64,000 nt of DNA from Clostridia bacterium (lineage in GTDB: Bacteria > Bacillota > Clostridia > Christensenellales > Borkfalkiaceae): the NCBI GenBank assembly GCA_017399185.1, contig JAFQEA010000002.1:1-64000 (forward strand), in the 5' to 3' direction. Position 1 is the first letter of the stretch. Every line of letters starts with the position of its first letter. Below are positions 8,509 to 18,034 of the stretch, one piece after another. The notes below the pieces were generated by a model that was not told the DNA's origin, did no database searches, and saw nothing but the letters and a program-made list of their open reading frames with translations. The position numbers were made by a program, and so were the translations under genes.

Positions 8509-9429
8509 TTATTCCTTGCTGGTAAAGGCTTTGGAGATAAGCTCTTCAGCAACGCTCATACCAAGCTGCTGCTCCAAGCGGTACTTTTTAGAAGCGGCTT
8601 CGATAATTGCAGGGATATTGCGCCCCGACTGAACAGGGATTTTATAGGTAACCACCTGGCTATCCAAAAGCTTTGTGTAATATCTTTCGTTACCCAAGCG
8701 GTCGTATTCAAGGTCGTTTGTCCACGGCAGAAGCTCAACAATCATATTTACGGTCTTTTCGTCCCTTACGCTCGTTGAGCCGTACATTGTTTTAACGTTG
8801 ATAATGCCAACGCCGCGCACTTCCATATAATAACGGATATTTTCAGGCGCGCTGCCGATAATCCTTTCGCCGTCGGTATGAAGCACGACCGTATCGTCGG
8901 CAACAAGGCGGTGTCCGCGGGATATAAGCTCAAGCGCGGTTTCACTCTTACCGATGCCCGCTTTACCCGTGATAAGAACGCCTACGCCGTAAACGTCAAG
9001 CAAAACGCCGTGCACCTTGCCGGAAGGTGCAAGCTCGATAGACAGATACATCAACAGGTCGTGTATAAGCACGGTGGTAACCTTTTGGGAAACGAAAACC
9101 GGGCAATTATATTCCTGCGCTAACACGTCGATTTCTTCTAAAACGTCAAGCCCGCGCGCAATGATAAGGCAGTTTATATCCTTCTCAAAAAGCTGATTAA
9201 CCGCCTTATAGCGGGCTTTTTCAGGCAAGCTCTTAATAAATTCATGCTCCGCGTAGCCAATAATCTGCACCCTGCGGTTTGCGAATTTTTCGTAATATCC
9301 CGCAAGCTGAAGCCCCGGGCGTGATACGCTGATTGAAGACAGCTCCACAACGCCAACGCCTTCGCGGATTATTTGTAAATTCAACTTTTTGGCAAATTCT
9401 TGCACGCTAACGGTTTTAATCGTTGTCAT
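8509..9429 (-). CDS. hprK: HPr kinase/phosphorylase
   Basis: Bifunctional sensor enzyme that phosphorylates and dephosphorylates Ser46 of HPr and Crh in carbon catabolite control. 306 residues from the ATG at 9429, which has AAGGAG 11 bases upstream; an in-frame GTG at 9441 overlaps that ribosome binding site and is rejected. Walker A GKAGIGKS is near residue 155-162, and the family signature MEVRGVGIINV follows. The start lies inside the 3' end of uvrC (14-bp overlap), implying translational coupling. A His-less HPr-like candidate partner is at 48716-48943. Confidence 0.95.
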   Translation of the reverse strand: MTTIKTVSVQEFAKKLNLQIIREGVGVVELSSISVSRPGLQLAGYYEKFANRRVQIIGYAEHEFIKSLPEKARYKAVNQLFEKDINCLIIARGLDVLEEIDVLAQEYNCPVFVSQKVTTVLIHDLLMYLSIELAPSGKVHGVLLDVYGVGVLITGKAGIGKSETALELISRGHRLVADDTVVLHTDGERIIGSAPENIRYYMEVRGVGIINVKTMYGSTSVRDEKTVNMIVELLPWTNDLEYDRLGNERYYTKLLDSQVVTYKIPVQSGRNIPAIIEAASKKYRLEQQLGMSVAEELISKAFTSKE

Positions 9430-11257
9430 TTTGAGATTCACTCCTTAAGTAATTATATATAGTTTGGGCACGCTTTTGCCCGATGCCTTCAACGGCGGTT
9501 AATTCTTCCACAGATGCCTGCTTGATTGCTTCAACCGTCCTAAAAGCGGCTAAAAGGGCTTTCTTGCGCTTTGGCCCAAGATAAGGTATATCGTCAAGCA
9601 AGGATTCAAGATTGTGCTTTAAATGCTTTGACCTAAAATACGTTATTGCAAAGCGGTGGGCTTCGTCGCGAATGCGCTGTAAAAGCCTTACCGCGTAGTC
9701 ACGGTGGGGTAAAACAACGGGGATATTAGAGTGGATTGTGAAGATTTCTTCTTCCCGCTTGGCAAGTGAAATCAGGTCAATGCCTTCAATTTTTAAGCTG
9801 TCAAAAATCTCTTTAACGGCGCTTAACTGACCTTTGCCGCCGTCGATAACGATAAGGTCGGGGCGGGGGAAGTTTTCTTCTTCATCCGTGCCAAGCTTTG
9901 ATAAACGCCTTAATAAAACTTCCTTCAAGGACGCAAAGTCGTTTGCGCCTTCAACGGTTTTTATCATAAAGCGGCGGTATTGGGCGGAATCCTTTTCGCC
10001 GTCGGTAAACACAACCATTGATGCAACCTTATCAACACCCGATATGTTTGAAATATCATAGCATTCCATGCGCTTTGGATACTTTGAAAGGTTTAAAACT
10101 TCCTTTAAGCGCTGGCAGGCGTTGACGGTCAAATCGTCCTTATGCATAATGGCGGACACGGTTTTTTCCAAATAATCGCTTGCGTTCTGGTAAGCCATGT
10201 CTGCAAGCTGACGTCTTACGCCCTGTTTTGGCACTAAAATATTAATGGTCTTTTTGCGCTCGGTACGATAAAAATCGGTCAACACAAGCGGGTCGCGGCA
10301 GTCTTCGTACAAAATAATCTCGTCAGGAAGCTCCGTATCCTTGGTGTAATACCTTGTTATAAACTCGGTATAAACGTCGGAAATATCGTTTGCGATTGAC
10401 GATATAGAAAAGCTTTTTGCCCCTAAAATTTTGCCGCTGCGCAAAAACAGAACGCTTACCGCATAGTATAGCCCGTTTGCACAGATTGCAATAACGTCGC
10501 CATTTATGAACCTGTTAAGGTTTGTGATTTTGCGCTGCTTAAGCGCATCAAGCATTTTAAGCTTGTCCCTTATGGCGATAGCAAGCTCAAACTCGCCGCG
10601 CTCTGCTAAAGACTGCATTTTGTTTTTTAAGATAATTTCAGCGTCTTCATCGTTACCCGATAAAAAGTCAATAGCGCGCTCTAAATCTTCCTTGTATTCC
10701 TTGGGCGAAATCCTACCCGTGCAAGGCGCTTTACAGCGGTTGATATGGTAGTTTAAGCACTCCCTTTTTTGCATTTTAAAGCCGTCCAAATCAAGCTTGC
10801 AAGAACGAAGATTATAGCACTCGTTAACGATATCCAAAAGCTCACGCGCGCTGACACCCGCCATAAACGGTCCAAAATATTTAGCGCCGTCACGCTTTAT
10901 CTTGCGGGTGATTTCAAAGTAAGGATAAAGCCGTTTTGTGTCAAGCCTAAAGTAAGGATAATTTTTGTCGTCCTTTAGTAAAATGTTGTACTTTGGCTTG
11001 TACTTTTTAATAAGGTTGTTTTCAAGCGAAAGCGCATCAACCTCGCTCTTTGTGATAATGTAATAAAAATCGTGAATACACGAAACCATTGCCATAACCT
11101 TATCGGTTTTGACACCCGAATAAAAATATTGCTTTACGCGGTTTTTAAGCACCTTGGCTTTACCCACGTAAATCACCTGCCCGTCCTTATCCAGCATAAC
11201 GTAAACGCCGGGGTTTTCAGGTAGCAGTTTTATTTTTTGTTCCAAGATTTCGTTCAT
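9416..11257 (-). CDS. uvrC: UvrABC excinuclease subunit C
   Basis: Makes both incisions in nucleotide excision repair. 613 residues. GIY-YIG nuclease at about 10-95 (PGVYVMLDKDGQVIYVGKAK), a UVR motif near 200-235, the RNase H-like C-terminal nuclease with MECYDISNISG, and a helix-hairpin-helix pair at the end (LDDIPYLGPKRKKALL, VEGIGQKRAQTI). The uvrC-hprK order is common in Clostridia. No LexA box is visible upstream, and the ribosome binding site is weak. Confidence 0.96.
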   Translation of the reverse strand: MNEILEQKIKLLPENPGVYVMLDKDGQVIYVGKAKVLKNRVKQYFYSGVKTDKVMAMVSCIHDFYYIITKSEVDALSLENNLIKKYKPKYNILLKDDKNYPYFRLDTKRLYPYFEITRKIKRDGAKYFGPFMAGVSARELLDIVNECYNLRSCKLDLDGFKMQKRECLNYHINRCKAPCTGRISPKEYKEDLERAIDFLSGNDEDAEIILKNKMQSLAERGEFELAIAIRDKLKMLDALKQRKITNLNRFINGDVIAICANGLYYAVSVLFLRSGKILGAKSFSISSIANDISDVYTEFITRYYTKDTELPDEIILYEDCRDPLVLTDFYRTERKKTINILVPKQGVRRQLADMAYQNASDYLEKTVSAIMHKDDLTVNACQRLKEVLNLSKYPKRMECYDISNISGVDKVASMVVFTDGEKDSAQYRRFMIKTVEGANDFASLKEVLLRRLSKLGTDEEENFPRPDLIVIDGGKGQLSAVKEIFDSLKIEGIDLISLAKREEEIFTIHSNIPVVLPHRDYAVRLLQRIRDEAHRFAITYFRSKHLKHNLESLLDDIPYLGPKRKKALLAAFRTVEAIKQASVEELTAVEGIGQKRAQTIYNYLRSESQNDND

Positions 11258-11377
11258 TATTTGTCTTATTTTTTGTTTTTTGGTCTAATTTTTATGGATA
11301 CGTCACCAAAAAAACGCACCATTTACAATAAATGCCACAAAGCGCGTAAAGATATATTCCGCGCACCTTTTAAAAAT

Positions 11378-11403
11378 GGGCAAGGCAATTTTATGCCCTG
11401 CCC
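11378..11403 (-). terminator. Probable rny terminator
   Basis: On the minus strand GGGCAGGGCA pairs with TGCCTTGCCC across AAAATT (one mismatch) and is followed by ATTTTT. It lies beyond the hairpin repeats, so a terminated rny mRNA would carry them in its 3' UTR. Confidence 0.6.
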
Positions 11404-11430
11404 TTAATTAGATAAATATCAAGTTGTGTC

Positions 11431-11757
11431 GTAATAAGTTTCAGATATGGGCAATACGCGAAGGACGTGAATTTTTACAAGGGGCGCACTTTGTGTACGC
11501 AGGAATTACCGTCAACACGTCAAAGCCCGTTTAGCGTAAATAAGTTTTAGATACGAGCAATACGCGAAAGACGTGAATTTTTGTAAGGGGGCGTACTTTG
11601 CGTACGCAGGAATTACCGTCAACACGTCAAAGCCCGTTTAGCGTAAATAAGTTTTAGATACGAGCAATACGCGAAAGACATGGATTTTTACAAGGGAGCG
11701 TACTTGGCGTACGCAGGAATTGTAAAAATTAATGTCCGACAAAGTATTGCGAAGTAT
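11431..11757 (-). repeat. Three tandem copies of a ~107-bp long-hairpin repeat
   Basis: Units begin at 11431, 11536 and 11643 (GTAAATAAGTTTTAGATACG and variants). Each holds a conserved ACGCGAAAGACGTGAATTTTT block and a GCGTACTTTGCGTACGC hairpin. The copy nearest rny folds furthest. On the minus strand GCAATAC, GACAT, ATTTTTACAA and GCGTAC pair in turn with GTACGC, TTGTAAAAAT, ATGTC and GTATTGC, giving an imperfect hairpin of about 90 nt. Confidence 0.8.
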
Positions 11758-11764
11758 ATAAAGC

Positions 11765-13381
11765 TTATTTTGCGTATTCAACTGCGCGCCATTCCCTTAT
11801 AACGTTAACCTTAATCTGACCTGGGTATTCAAGTTCAGCTTCAATCTTTTTAGCAATATCCTTTGCCAAGAAGAGTGCTTGATTATCGTCAACCTGTTCA
11901 GGCTTAACCATGATACGGATTTCCCTGCCGGCTTGGATAGCGTAGCTCTTTTCAACGCCGTTAAAGCCCGTTGCGATTGCTTCAAGCTGTTCAAGACGTT
12001 TAACGTAGTTAGTTGTGGTTTCGCGCCTTGCGCCAGGTCTTGCGCCGGAGATTGCATCCGCCGCTTGAACTAAAACGGCTTCAATCGTCTTTGGTTCAAC
12101 GTCGCCGTGGTGTGCGGCGATGCAGTTAACGACGTTCTTGCTTTCTTTAAACTTTTTAGCAAGGTCAACGCCGATTGAAATGTGTGTGCCTTCAACTTCG
12201 TGGTCGACAGCCTTACCAATATCGTGTAACAAGCCACCGCGTTTAGCAAGGTTCACGTCAACGCCAAGCTCTGCAGCCATCATACCTGCAAGGTGTGCAA
12301 CCTCGATTGAGTGGCGAAGTACGTTCTGTCCGTAACTTGTTCTGTATTTTAATCTACCTAAAATCTTAACAAGCTCTGGGTGGATACCGAACAAACCAAC
12401 TTCAAACATAGCTTCTTCGCCGTTTTGCTTGATTTGTGCGTCAAGCTCCTTTTTAACCTTTTCAACCGTTTCTTCAATGCGTGCAGGGTGAATTCTGCCG
12501 TCGGCAATCAATCTTTCAAGTGATAATTTGGCAACTTCACGCCTTACAGGGTCAAAGCCCGAAGCGATAACAACGTCCGGCGTGTCGTCAATGATAAGCT
12601 CAATACCCGTTGCGTTTTCAAGGGCGCGGATGTTTCTGCCTTCACGGCCAATAATACGTGCCTTCATATCGTCGTTCGGGAGAGAAATTGTTGAAACGGT
12701 AATTTCTGAAGCGTGATCAGCACAGCAACGTTGAATTGCCAAGCTGATAATGTTTTTAGCCTTTTTATCGGCTTCGTCTTTGGCAGCTGCTTCAAGCTGT
12801 CTGACTTGGTGTGCACAATCCTTTTTGGTTTCTTCAATAATAGATTCCGTAACCCTTTGTCTTGCTTCTTCTTGGGTAAGGTGTGCAACCTTTTCAAGCT
12901 CTTCCATCATAAGCTCATACTGCTTTTCAACCTTTTCCTTGGTTTTAGCAATCTCTGCGCTCTTTTTGTCAAGCTCTTTCTGGTGTTGTTCTAATTCTTC
13001 GTTCTTTTTAAGAAGGTTAGCGTCCTTTTCGTTCAAGACTTCGTCCTTCTTGTTAAGGCGTTGCTCAAGCTTTTGAAGCTCATGACGCTTTTCTTTTGCT
13101 TCAGCTTCAAATTCCTTGCGGATTCTTAAGTCAGTTTCCTTCGCCTCTAAAATAGCTTCCTTTTTCAAGGCCTTACATTCCTGTTCAGCATCTTCCTTCA
13201 TGCGTGCTATTAGCGCTTCAGCCGTGCCGAGCTTGCTGTCTCTTACCTTTTGTGTGTACTTGGTACCAAGTAAAGTGCCTACTGCCGCTAATATAATGGC
13301 AACAACTGCCGATATAATGATGGTTATTAAAACGGTGCTATCACCGTTCGCTAGAAACAGGCTGCTTGCATTTGTTAACAT
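11765..13381 (-). CDS. rny: Ribonuclease Y
   Basis: Membrane-anchored endoribonuclease that initiates mRNA decay in Firmicutes. The ATG at 13381 is chosen because AGGAGG lies 6 bases upstream; an in-frame start 24 codons earlier lacks one. 538 residues: N-terminal transmembrane helix ([19 protein letters not shown]), a long charged coiled coil, a KH domain with [13 protein letters not shown], and an HD domain with [12 protein letters not shown]. The promoter at 13506-13534 is strong. The neighbour order recA-rny is conserved in Firmicutes. Confidence 0.96.
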   Translation of the reverse strand: MLTNASSLFLANGDSTVLITIIISAVVAIILAAVGTLLGTKYTQKVRDSKLGTAEALIARMKEDAEQECKALKKEAILEAKETDLRIRKEFEAEAKEKRHELQKLEQRLNKKDEVLNEKDANLLKKNEELEQHQKELDKKSAEIAKTKEKVEKQYELMMEELEKVAHLTQEEARQRVTESIIEETKKDCAHQVRQLEAAAKDEADKKAKNIISLAIQRCCADHASEITVSTISLPNDDMKARIIGREGRNIRALENATGIELIIDDTPDVVIASGFDPVRREVAKLSLERLIADGRIHPARIEETVEKVKKELDAQIKQNGEEAMFEVGLFGIHPELVKILGRLKYRTSYGQNVLRHSIEVAHLAGMMAAELGVDVNLAKRGGLLHDIGKAVDHEVEGTHISIGVDLAKKFKESKNVVNCIAAHHGDVEPKTIEAVLVQAADAISGARPGARRETTTNYVKRLEQLEAIATGFNGVEKSYAIQAGREIRIMVKPEQVDDNQALFLAKDIAKKIEAELEYPGQIKVNVIREWRAVEYAK

Positions 13382-13505
13382 AACAAACCTCCTGGGATTT
13401 AGAATTATAAAAGTATATGAAACGCATTTTTTGCCCTGCCGTTGATAAGCCATTTACCGCGGGCTTTCTTGGCAAAAAGCACCTAATATATTTTTATACA
13501 TTAAT

Positions 13506-13534
13506 ATTTTAAACCACAACGCGCCTTTTGTCAA
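13506..13534 (-). promoter_or_regulatory. rny promoter
   Basis: On the minus strand TTGACA (13534-13529), a 17-bp spacer and TAAAAT (13511-13506), close to the vegetative consensus. Confidence 0.8.
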
Positions 13535-13625
13535 TGATAAAGCATTAATTATTTATATTTTATTTATTTTTATTATTTATCATTAACGCGGGCTAAAGCC
13601 CTGTACGGCTTCATTATTCACTAAC

Positions 13626-13655
13626 AAAAAAGCACGCCAAAAAGCGTGCTTTTTT
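13626..13655 (-). terminator. recA terminator
   Basis: AAAAAAGCACGC pairs with GCGTGCTTTTTT across a short loop, giving a U-run on either strand. It lies about 40 bp after the recA stop. Confidence 0.85.
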
Positions 13656-13660
13656 ACCAA

Positions 13661-13696
13661 TAAACCGCCCTATAGGTCGATTATCGCCCATTTTTA
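13661..13696. repeat. Palindromic element abutting the recA stop codon
   Basis: CCGCCCTATAGGTCGATTATCGCCCATTTTT matches the element consensus. Its right edge overlaps the recA stop codon. Confidence 0.8.
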
Positions 13697-14701
13697 TTCA
13701 GCTGTTTCTTCAGGGGCAACAAGTACTGTTTCACGGATTTGTCTTTCGATTTCATCAGCAACGTCTTGGTGGGTTTCCAAATAATCACGTGCCTTTTCTC
13801 TACCCTGGGCGATCTTTTCGCCACCGATTGAGAACCAAGAACCGCTCTTTTCAATCAAGCCAAGCTCAACGCCCAGGTCAAGCAAGCAGCCCGCTTGTGA
13901 AATGCCTTTGCCGTAAATAATATCGCATTCAGCTGACTTAAACGGTGGGGCAAGTTTGTTTTTAACAATTTTAATTTTCGTTCTGTTACCGATAATACCG
14001 CTGCCGTCTTTAATTGCGTCAGCCTTTCTTACGTCGATACGAACGCTTGAATAGAACTTAAGCGCCTTACCACCGGTCGTTGTTTCAGGGTTACCGAACA
14101 TAACGCCGATTTTTTCACGCAACTGGTTGATAAAGATGATACAGGTATTGGTTTTATTGATAACAGGCGTAAGCTTTCTTAACGCCTTTGACATAAGTCT
14201 TGCTTGCATACCTACGGCAGAGTCGTCCATTTCGCCTTCGATTTCTGCCTTTGGTGTGAGCGCCGCAACGGAGTCGATAACGATAAGATCGATTGCAGAG
14301 CTTTCAACCAACATTTCAGCAATGTTCAAAGCTTGTTCACCGCAGTCGGGCTGGGAAATATAAAGCTTATCAAGGTCAACACCTAATTTTGATGCGTAAA
14401 CAGGGTCGAGTGCGTGTTCCGCGTCGATAAACGCCGCAATACCGCCCGTCTTTTGGGTTTGCGCAATTACGTGAAGGGCAAGCGTTGTTTTACCTGAGGA
14501 TTCAGGGCCGTAAATTTCAACTACGCGGCCGCGTGGTAAACCGCCAATGCCAAGCGCAACGTCAACGGCAATACAGCCTGTTGAGATTGTGTCAATGGTG
14601 AGATTTGCGGCAGATTGGTCAAGCTTCATAATAGCGCCTTTGCCGTATTCTTTTTCGATTTCGTGCAGCACCTTCTCAAGGGCTTTTAGTTTGTCTTCCA
14701 T
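13694..14701 (-). CDS. recA: Recombinase RecA
   Basis: Homologous recombination and SOS co-protease. 335 residues. Walker [10 protein letters not shown] is at 65-73; [20 protein letters not shown] and [18 protein letters not shown] are all conserved. The C-terminal acidic tail is short (APEETAE). AAGGAG precedes the ATG. I looked for the Gram-positive LexA box (CGAAC-N4-GTTYG) upstream and did not find one, in contrast with the repair pair at 38149. Confidence 0.97.
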   Translation of the reverse strand: MEDKLKALEKVLHEIEKEYGKGAIMKLDQSAANLTIDTISTGCIAVDVALGIGGLPRGRVVEIYGPESSGKTTLALHVIAQTQKTGGIAAFIDAEHALDPVYASKLGVDLDKLYISQPDCGEQALNIAEMLVESSAIDLIVIDSVAALTPKAEIEGEMDDSAVGMQARLMSKALRKLTPVINKTNTCIIFINQLREKIGVMFGNPETTTGGKALKFYSSVRIDVRKADAIKDGSGIIGNRTKIKIVKNKLAPPFKSAECDIIYGKGISQAGCLLDLGVELGLIEKSGSWFSIGGEKIAQGREKARDYLETHQDVADEIERQIRETVLVAPEETAE

Positions 14702-14755
14702 AGTGTCTCCTTATATAGTAAATTATTTTTTATCTTTTAACGGTCAATTTTTATC

Positions 14756-14795
14756 AAAACACCCATTTAATCGGCTTATAGGCGGCTTTTTACTT
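14756..14795. repeat. Palindromic element between cinA and recA
   Basis: The reverse complement reads GCCTATAAGCCGATTAAATG, matching the core with a degenerate right arm. It lies upstream of the recA start, an unusual position for this family. Confidence 0.7.
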
Positions 14796-14881
14796 AAAAT
14801 ATAAGTGCCGCTTGCCGCGTGATAAGTCAATAAAAATCAACTAAATTTTATATCAAAATCAATCGCTTATTTAGTGTGGTT

Positions 14882-15949
14882 TTAAAAGCTATCTTGACTT
14901 TCTGCCGTCTTTATTGCTAAAAATAAGGCAGCGTTCGTTGCCATATTAATAACGTGCTTTCTGTCCCCTTTAAAGTTGTATTTGTAAACCGAAATACCCC
15001 TTTCGCTACCAACGGCGATAAAGCATAAGCCTTCATTACCGCTTGGGTTTACGCTTGAGCCTGCGTAACCTGTAATGGTTAGTACCATATTGCAGTTACC
15101 CTGCTTTAATAGCCCCCGTGCCATTTCAAACGCCACTTGGGATGAAACAACGCTAAACTCATTAACGGTTGAGTGCGAAACTTCAAGGCGGCGCTCTTTA
15201 GATAGGGTGTTATAGGTTACAAGCCCTTCGTAAAACACGTCGCTTGCGCCGTCGGTTTCGACAAGGCGCGAAGCAATCCTTCCGCCCGTCATTGATTCTG
15301 CCGTACAAAGAGTAATGCGGCGTAGCCTTAAAACGTCATTAAGGCGCTTTTCTAAAGTTATATCGTCCTGGGCGTAAATGCTGTCCTTAAGCTGCAAAAT
15401 AAACTCACGGATAGCGCCGTCAACCAGGCTTTTTGGCGCGCGCTCGCTGTAAAGGAGCGTCGTTAAGGAATCAAGATTATCCGTTTGGGTGTCAAAATAT
15501 ACACCGTCAAACTTATCGCAAATTCCGTTTGTAATATCTGTAATTTCTTGATTGGTTAAGCCGTAAAGCTTAAACTTGACCTTTTGCACACAAGTGCCAA
15601 AATGGGTTTTTAATGCGCTTTCCAAATGAGCACAATAATGGGCTTCAAAATCGTCAGGAACAAAGGATATAAGCTTTTTTGCAAAGCAAAAGCCGTTCCC
15701 GCCAATGCTGTAACCAAGCTGCATTAAAAGGTTAGCATAGCTAAATGTTGCAAGATCGCTATCCAAAACGAACACACAATCAAAATCCCCGTTCACGCAG
15801 TCAACAAAGGCTTTATCGTCTGCTCCGTCAATACACAAAACCGCGTCAGCATAAAGCGTGTAGGCATTTATAAGCTTTATAAAGCGCGAAAGCCTTAAAA
15901 AGCTTGAGTTTTCCGTCCGTTTCCTAAAGGAAAGAACTAAAGTTTTCAT
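14882..15949 (-). CDS. cinA: CinA-like protein with C-terminal PncC domain and unusual N-terminus
   Basis: 355 residues, shorter than standard CinA (about 410). From about residue 200 it is a canonical CinA C-terminal domain (nicotinamide-nucleotide amidohydrolase, PncC): TLCTAESMTGGRIASRLVE, FYEGLVTYNT, ITGYAG and the final GDRKHVI. Residues about 120-200 match the small KH-like linker domain of CinA (KLYGLTNQEI, IYAQDDITLEKRLNDVL). The first ~115 residues do not look like the expected MoaB-like domain and may be a degenerate or replaced version. It is followed by recA, preceded by pgsA (2-bp gap). Confidence 0.85.
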   Translation of the reverse strand: MKTLVLSFRKRTENSSFLRLSRFIKLINAYTLYADAVLCIDGADDKAFVDCVNGDFDCVFVLDSDLATFSYANLLMQLGYSIGGNGFCFAKKLISFVPDDFEAHYCAHLESALKTHFGTCVQKVKFKLYGLTNQEITDITNGICDKFDGVYFDTQTDNLDSLTTLLYSERAPKSLVDGAIREFILQLKDSIYAQDDITLEKRLNDVLRLRRITLCTAESMTGGRIASRLVETDGASDVFYEGLVTYNTLSKERRLEVSHSTVNEFSVVSSQVAFEMARGLLKQGNCNMVLTITGYAGSSVNPSGNEGLCFIAVGSERGISVYKYNFKGDRKHVINMATNAALFLAIKTAESQDSF

Positions 15950-15951
15950 AA

Positions 15952-16530
15952 TTATTTACTCTCCAGCTTTTTGCCGTAAACAACGAAATAATGTACGCCT
16001 GAAATCGCCGTCATAATAACCGATAAGCCAAAACAGCTAAAGCCGACAATCCAGATAACCGTTTGCACCGTGCCTGCCGCAAAGTGACCTGCAAGAAGCA
16101 AAATAATGATTGCAAAGTCCTGAAGTAAGGTTTTAACCTTACCAAGCTTATCAGCAGCGATTGCAATACCCTTTTTAGCCGTAACCATACGCAAGCAGGA
16201 AATTAAAATTTCCCTTGCCAAAATAATAACGACCGAAACACCGCCAATAAATTCAGGGATAAAGCCCATACATAAAAGGTTTGCATCCATCAAAAGTATA
16301 AGTGCGCTTAAAACCAAAACCTTATCGGCGCTGCTGTCTAAAAACTTGCCTAAATCGGTGATAAGGTTATACTTACGCGCTATGTATCCGTCCAAAAAGT
16401 CGGTAAACGCAGCAAGCGCAAACACGCCAAGCGCCGCTAAATAATGACCTGTAAAATCTATGTAGAACACCGCGATAAACACAGGTATCATTAAAAGCCT
16501 TAAGATTGAAAGTTTATTAGGTAAGTTCAT
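15952..16530 (-). CDS. pgsA: CDP-diacylglycerol-glycerol-3-phosphate 3-phosphatidyltransferase
   Basis: Makes phosphatidylglycerol phosphate, the committed step to PG and cardiolipin. 192 residues with about five transmembrane segments. The CDP-alcohol phosphotransferase motif is complete: D44, D47-G48, A51-R52, G61, D65 and D69 (within DFLDGYIARKYNLITDLGKF and following). It overlaps the rimO 3' end by 14 bp. Confidence 0.94.
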   Translation of the reverse strand: MNLPNKLSILRLLMIPVFIAVFYIDFTGHYLAALGVFALAAFTDFLDGYIARKYNLITDLGKFLDSSADKVLVLSALILLMDANLLCMGFIPEFIGGVSVVIILAREILISCLRMVTAKKGIAIAADKLGKVKTLLQDFAIIILLLAGHFAAGTVQTVIWIVGFSCFGLSVIMTAISGVHYFVVYGKKLESK

Positions 16531-17842
16531 CTTCTATAACCCCATACAAGTCGCAACCCTTGCGACGTTTAATCGTTACTAAATATTTTTGACCCTGCTC
16601 AACAAGGGAGTCCCCCGTTAAAATGACGTTGCCGTCAATTTCCGGCGCGGAAAAGTACGCCCTGCCCACAAACCTTGAAAAGTCGGGCGTGATACCATCG
16701 GCAACGACTTCAATCTGTTTGCCGATAAACCCGTCCAAAATCTCGCCCATAACGGCGTTTTGCACCGAATAAAGGTATCTTAAGCGCTTCTTTTTAACGT
16801 CAGCCCTTAAGTGGTTTGGTAGCTTATACGACGGCGTGTCCTTTTCCTTTGAGTAGGCAAAAAAGCCCGCGTTAAACAGCCTTGCCTGCTTTAAAAAGTC
16901 AGCTAAAATTTCAACGTCTTCTTCGGTTTCGCCGGGGAAGCCCGTCATAAAGGTCGAACGTATTGCAATGCCTTCAACCCTTTCTTTAAGCTTATTGATA
17001 AGCTCCAAATAGGTCTTGTTGTTACCTTTCCTACCCATAAGTTTCAATACGCGGTCAGACGCGTGCTGAAGGGGCATATCAAGGTATTTTACAACCTTGG
17101 GATTGGTTGCAATTTCATCAATAAGTGCGTCGTCAACAAGCTCCGGATAGCAGTATAAAAGACGGATTGACGAAATGTTTTCAAGCGCAGAAAGTGCCCG
17201 TATAAGCCGGATAAGGCTTGGTTTGCCGTAAATATCCTTGCCGTATTTGGTGGTATCTTGAGCAACTAAAATAAGCTCACCAACGTCGCCAAGCTCCTTG
17301 GCTTCTTCAACCAAGCTTTCGATAGGCTCTGATATAAACCTGCCGCGGATTTTCGGTATCAAACAGTAGGTACAATGGTTATCGCACCCGTCGGCAATTT
17401 TTAAATACGCATAGTGCGGCGGTGTGGTAAGATACCTTTTTCTGCCAAGCACCTGACCTTGACCGACGTAGTTAACGCGTTCACCGTTATAGATATCTGA
17501 AATCAATCGCTTTAAAAGGCTTGCGTCATACGTGCCTAAAAAGCCGTCAACTTCAACAAGCTCATCAAAAAACTCACCGATAAACTTTTGCGGCAAGCAG
17601 CCCGTCATTATTATCTTTTCAAGACGGCCTTCTTCCTTGTACGGCAAATAATTAAAAACCGTTTCAATGGCTTCTTTACGTGCCGCGCCTAAAAAGGAGC
17701 ATGTGTTGATTATTAAAATTTGAACGCTTTGCATATCGTTTGAAATATCAAATTCATCCGATAAAAAGCCAAGCATTTTTTCGCTGTCCACACGGTTTTT
17801 ATCGCAACCGAGTGAAATCATACCGATAGTTTTTCTTTCCAT
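16517..17842 (-). CDS. rimO: Ribosomal protein S12 methylthiotransferase RimO
   Basis: Radical SAM enzyme with two [4Fe-4S] clusters that methylthiolates Asp88 of S12. 441 residues: an N-terminal methylthiotransferase domain (MISLGCDKNRVDSE, IINTCSFLGAARKEA, MTGCLPQ supply cluster cysteines), the radical SAM core CxxxCxxC in DGCDNHCTYCLIPKIRG, and a C-terminal TRAM domain. It lies between ftsK and pgsA, as in many Clostridia. Confidence 0.95.
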   Translation of the reverse strand: MERKTIGMISLGCDKNRVDSEKMLGFLSDEFDISNDMQSVQILIINTCSFLGAARKEAIETVFNYLPYKEEGRLEKIIMTGCLPQKFIGEFFDELVEVDGFLGTYDASLLKRLISDIYNGERVNYVGQGQVLGRKRYLTTPPHYAYLKIADGCDNHCTYCLIPKIRGRFISEPIESLVEEAKELGDVGELILVAQDTTKYGKDIYGKPSLIRLIRALSALENISSIRLLYCYPELVDDALIDEIATNPKVVKYLDMPLQHASDRVLKLMGRKGNNKTYLELINKLKERVEGIAIRSTFMTGFPGETEEDVEILADFLKQARLFNAGFFAYSKEKDTPSYKLPNHLRADVKKKRLRYLYSVQNAVMGEILDGFIGKQIEVVADGITPDFSRFVGRAYFSAPEIDGNVILTGDSLVEQGQKYLVTIKRRKGCDLYGVIEDELT

Positions 17843-17998
17843 TTTTGTTTTCCGTAACGTGTTTTGCGGTGTTTTAGTTTACGCACCTATGTGTGTGTCT
17901 GCGCTTTTAAGTTGCGCGTGCTTGGGTGCGCCTTAAGCTGCGCGTAATTTTGCGTATACCTGTGCGCGCGCACGCATTAAACCAAGCCCCAAATTCAA

Positions 17999-18034
17999 TA
18001 AAAAGTGGGGCTATAGGTCTGTTATTTGGTATAA
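17999..18034. repeat. Palindromic element at the ftsK stop codon
   Basis: AAAAGTGGGGCTATAGGTCTGTTATTTGG. The left half is consensus and the right half has drifted into the ftsK coding end (stop codon at 18022-18024). CCCC upstream can also pair with its GGGG to form a hairpin after ftsK. Confidence 0.7.

Larger units (their letters stand above)
11258..11764. other. 507-bp intergenic region made of hairpin repeats
   Basis: Between the rny stop and the uvrC start. It contains the three-unit hairpin repeat (11431-11757), the probable rny terminator (11378-11403) and an AT-rich upstream region for uvrC. No reading frame is supported. Confidence 0.6.
13382..13693. other. rny promoter, recA terminator and a palindromic element
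   Basis: 312 bp without a gene. It holds the rny promoter, a very AT-rich stretch (13545-13590), the recA terminator (13626-13655) and a palindromic element touching the recA stop codon. Confidence 0.6.

Noticed and set aside
11431-11757. Possible CRISPR array
   Set aside because: The repeated unit is about 107 bp with no unique spacers and no cas genes nearby; the units are near-identical throughout.
13382-13453. Longer N-terminus for RNase Y
   Set aside because: The extra 24 residues precede the canonical membrane helix, lack a ribosome binding site and lie between the promoter and the AGGAGG-led ATG.
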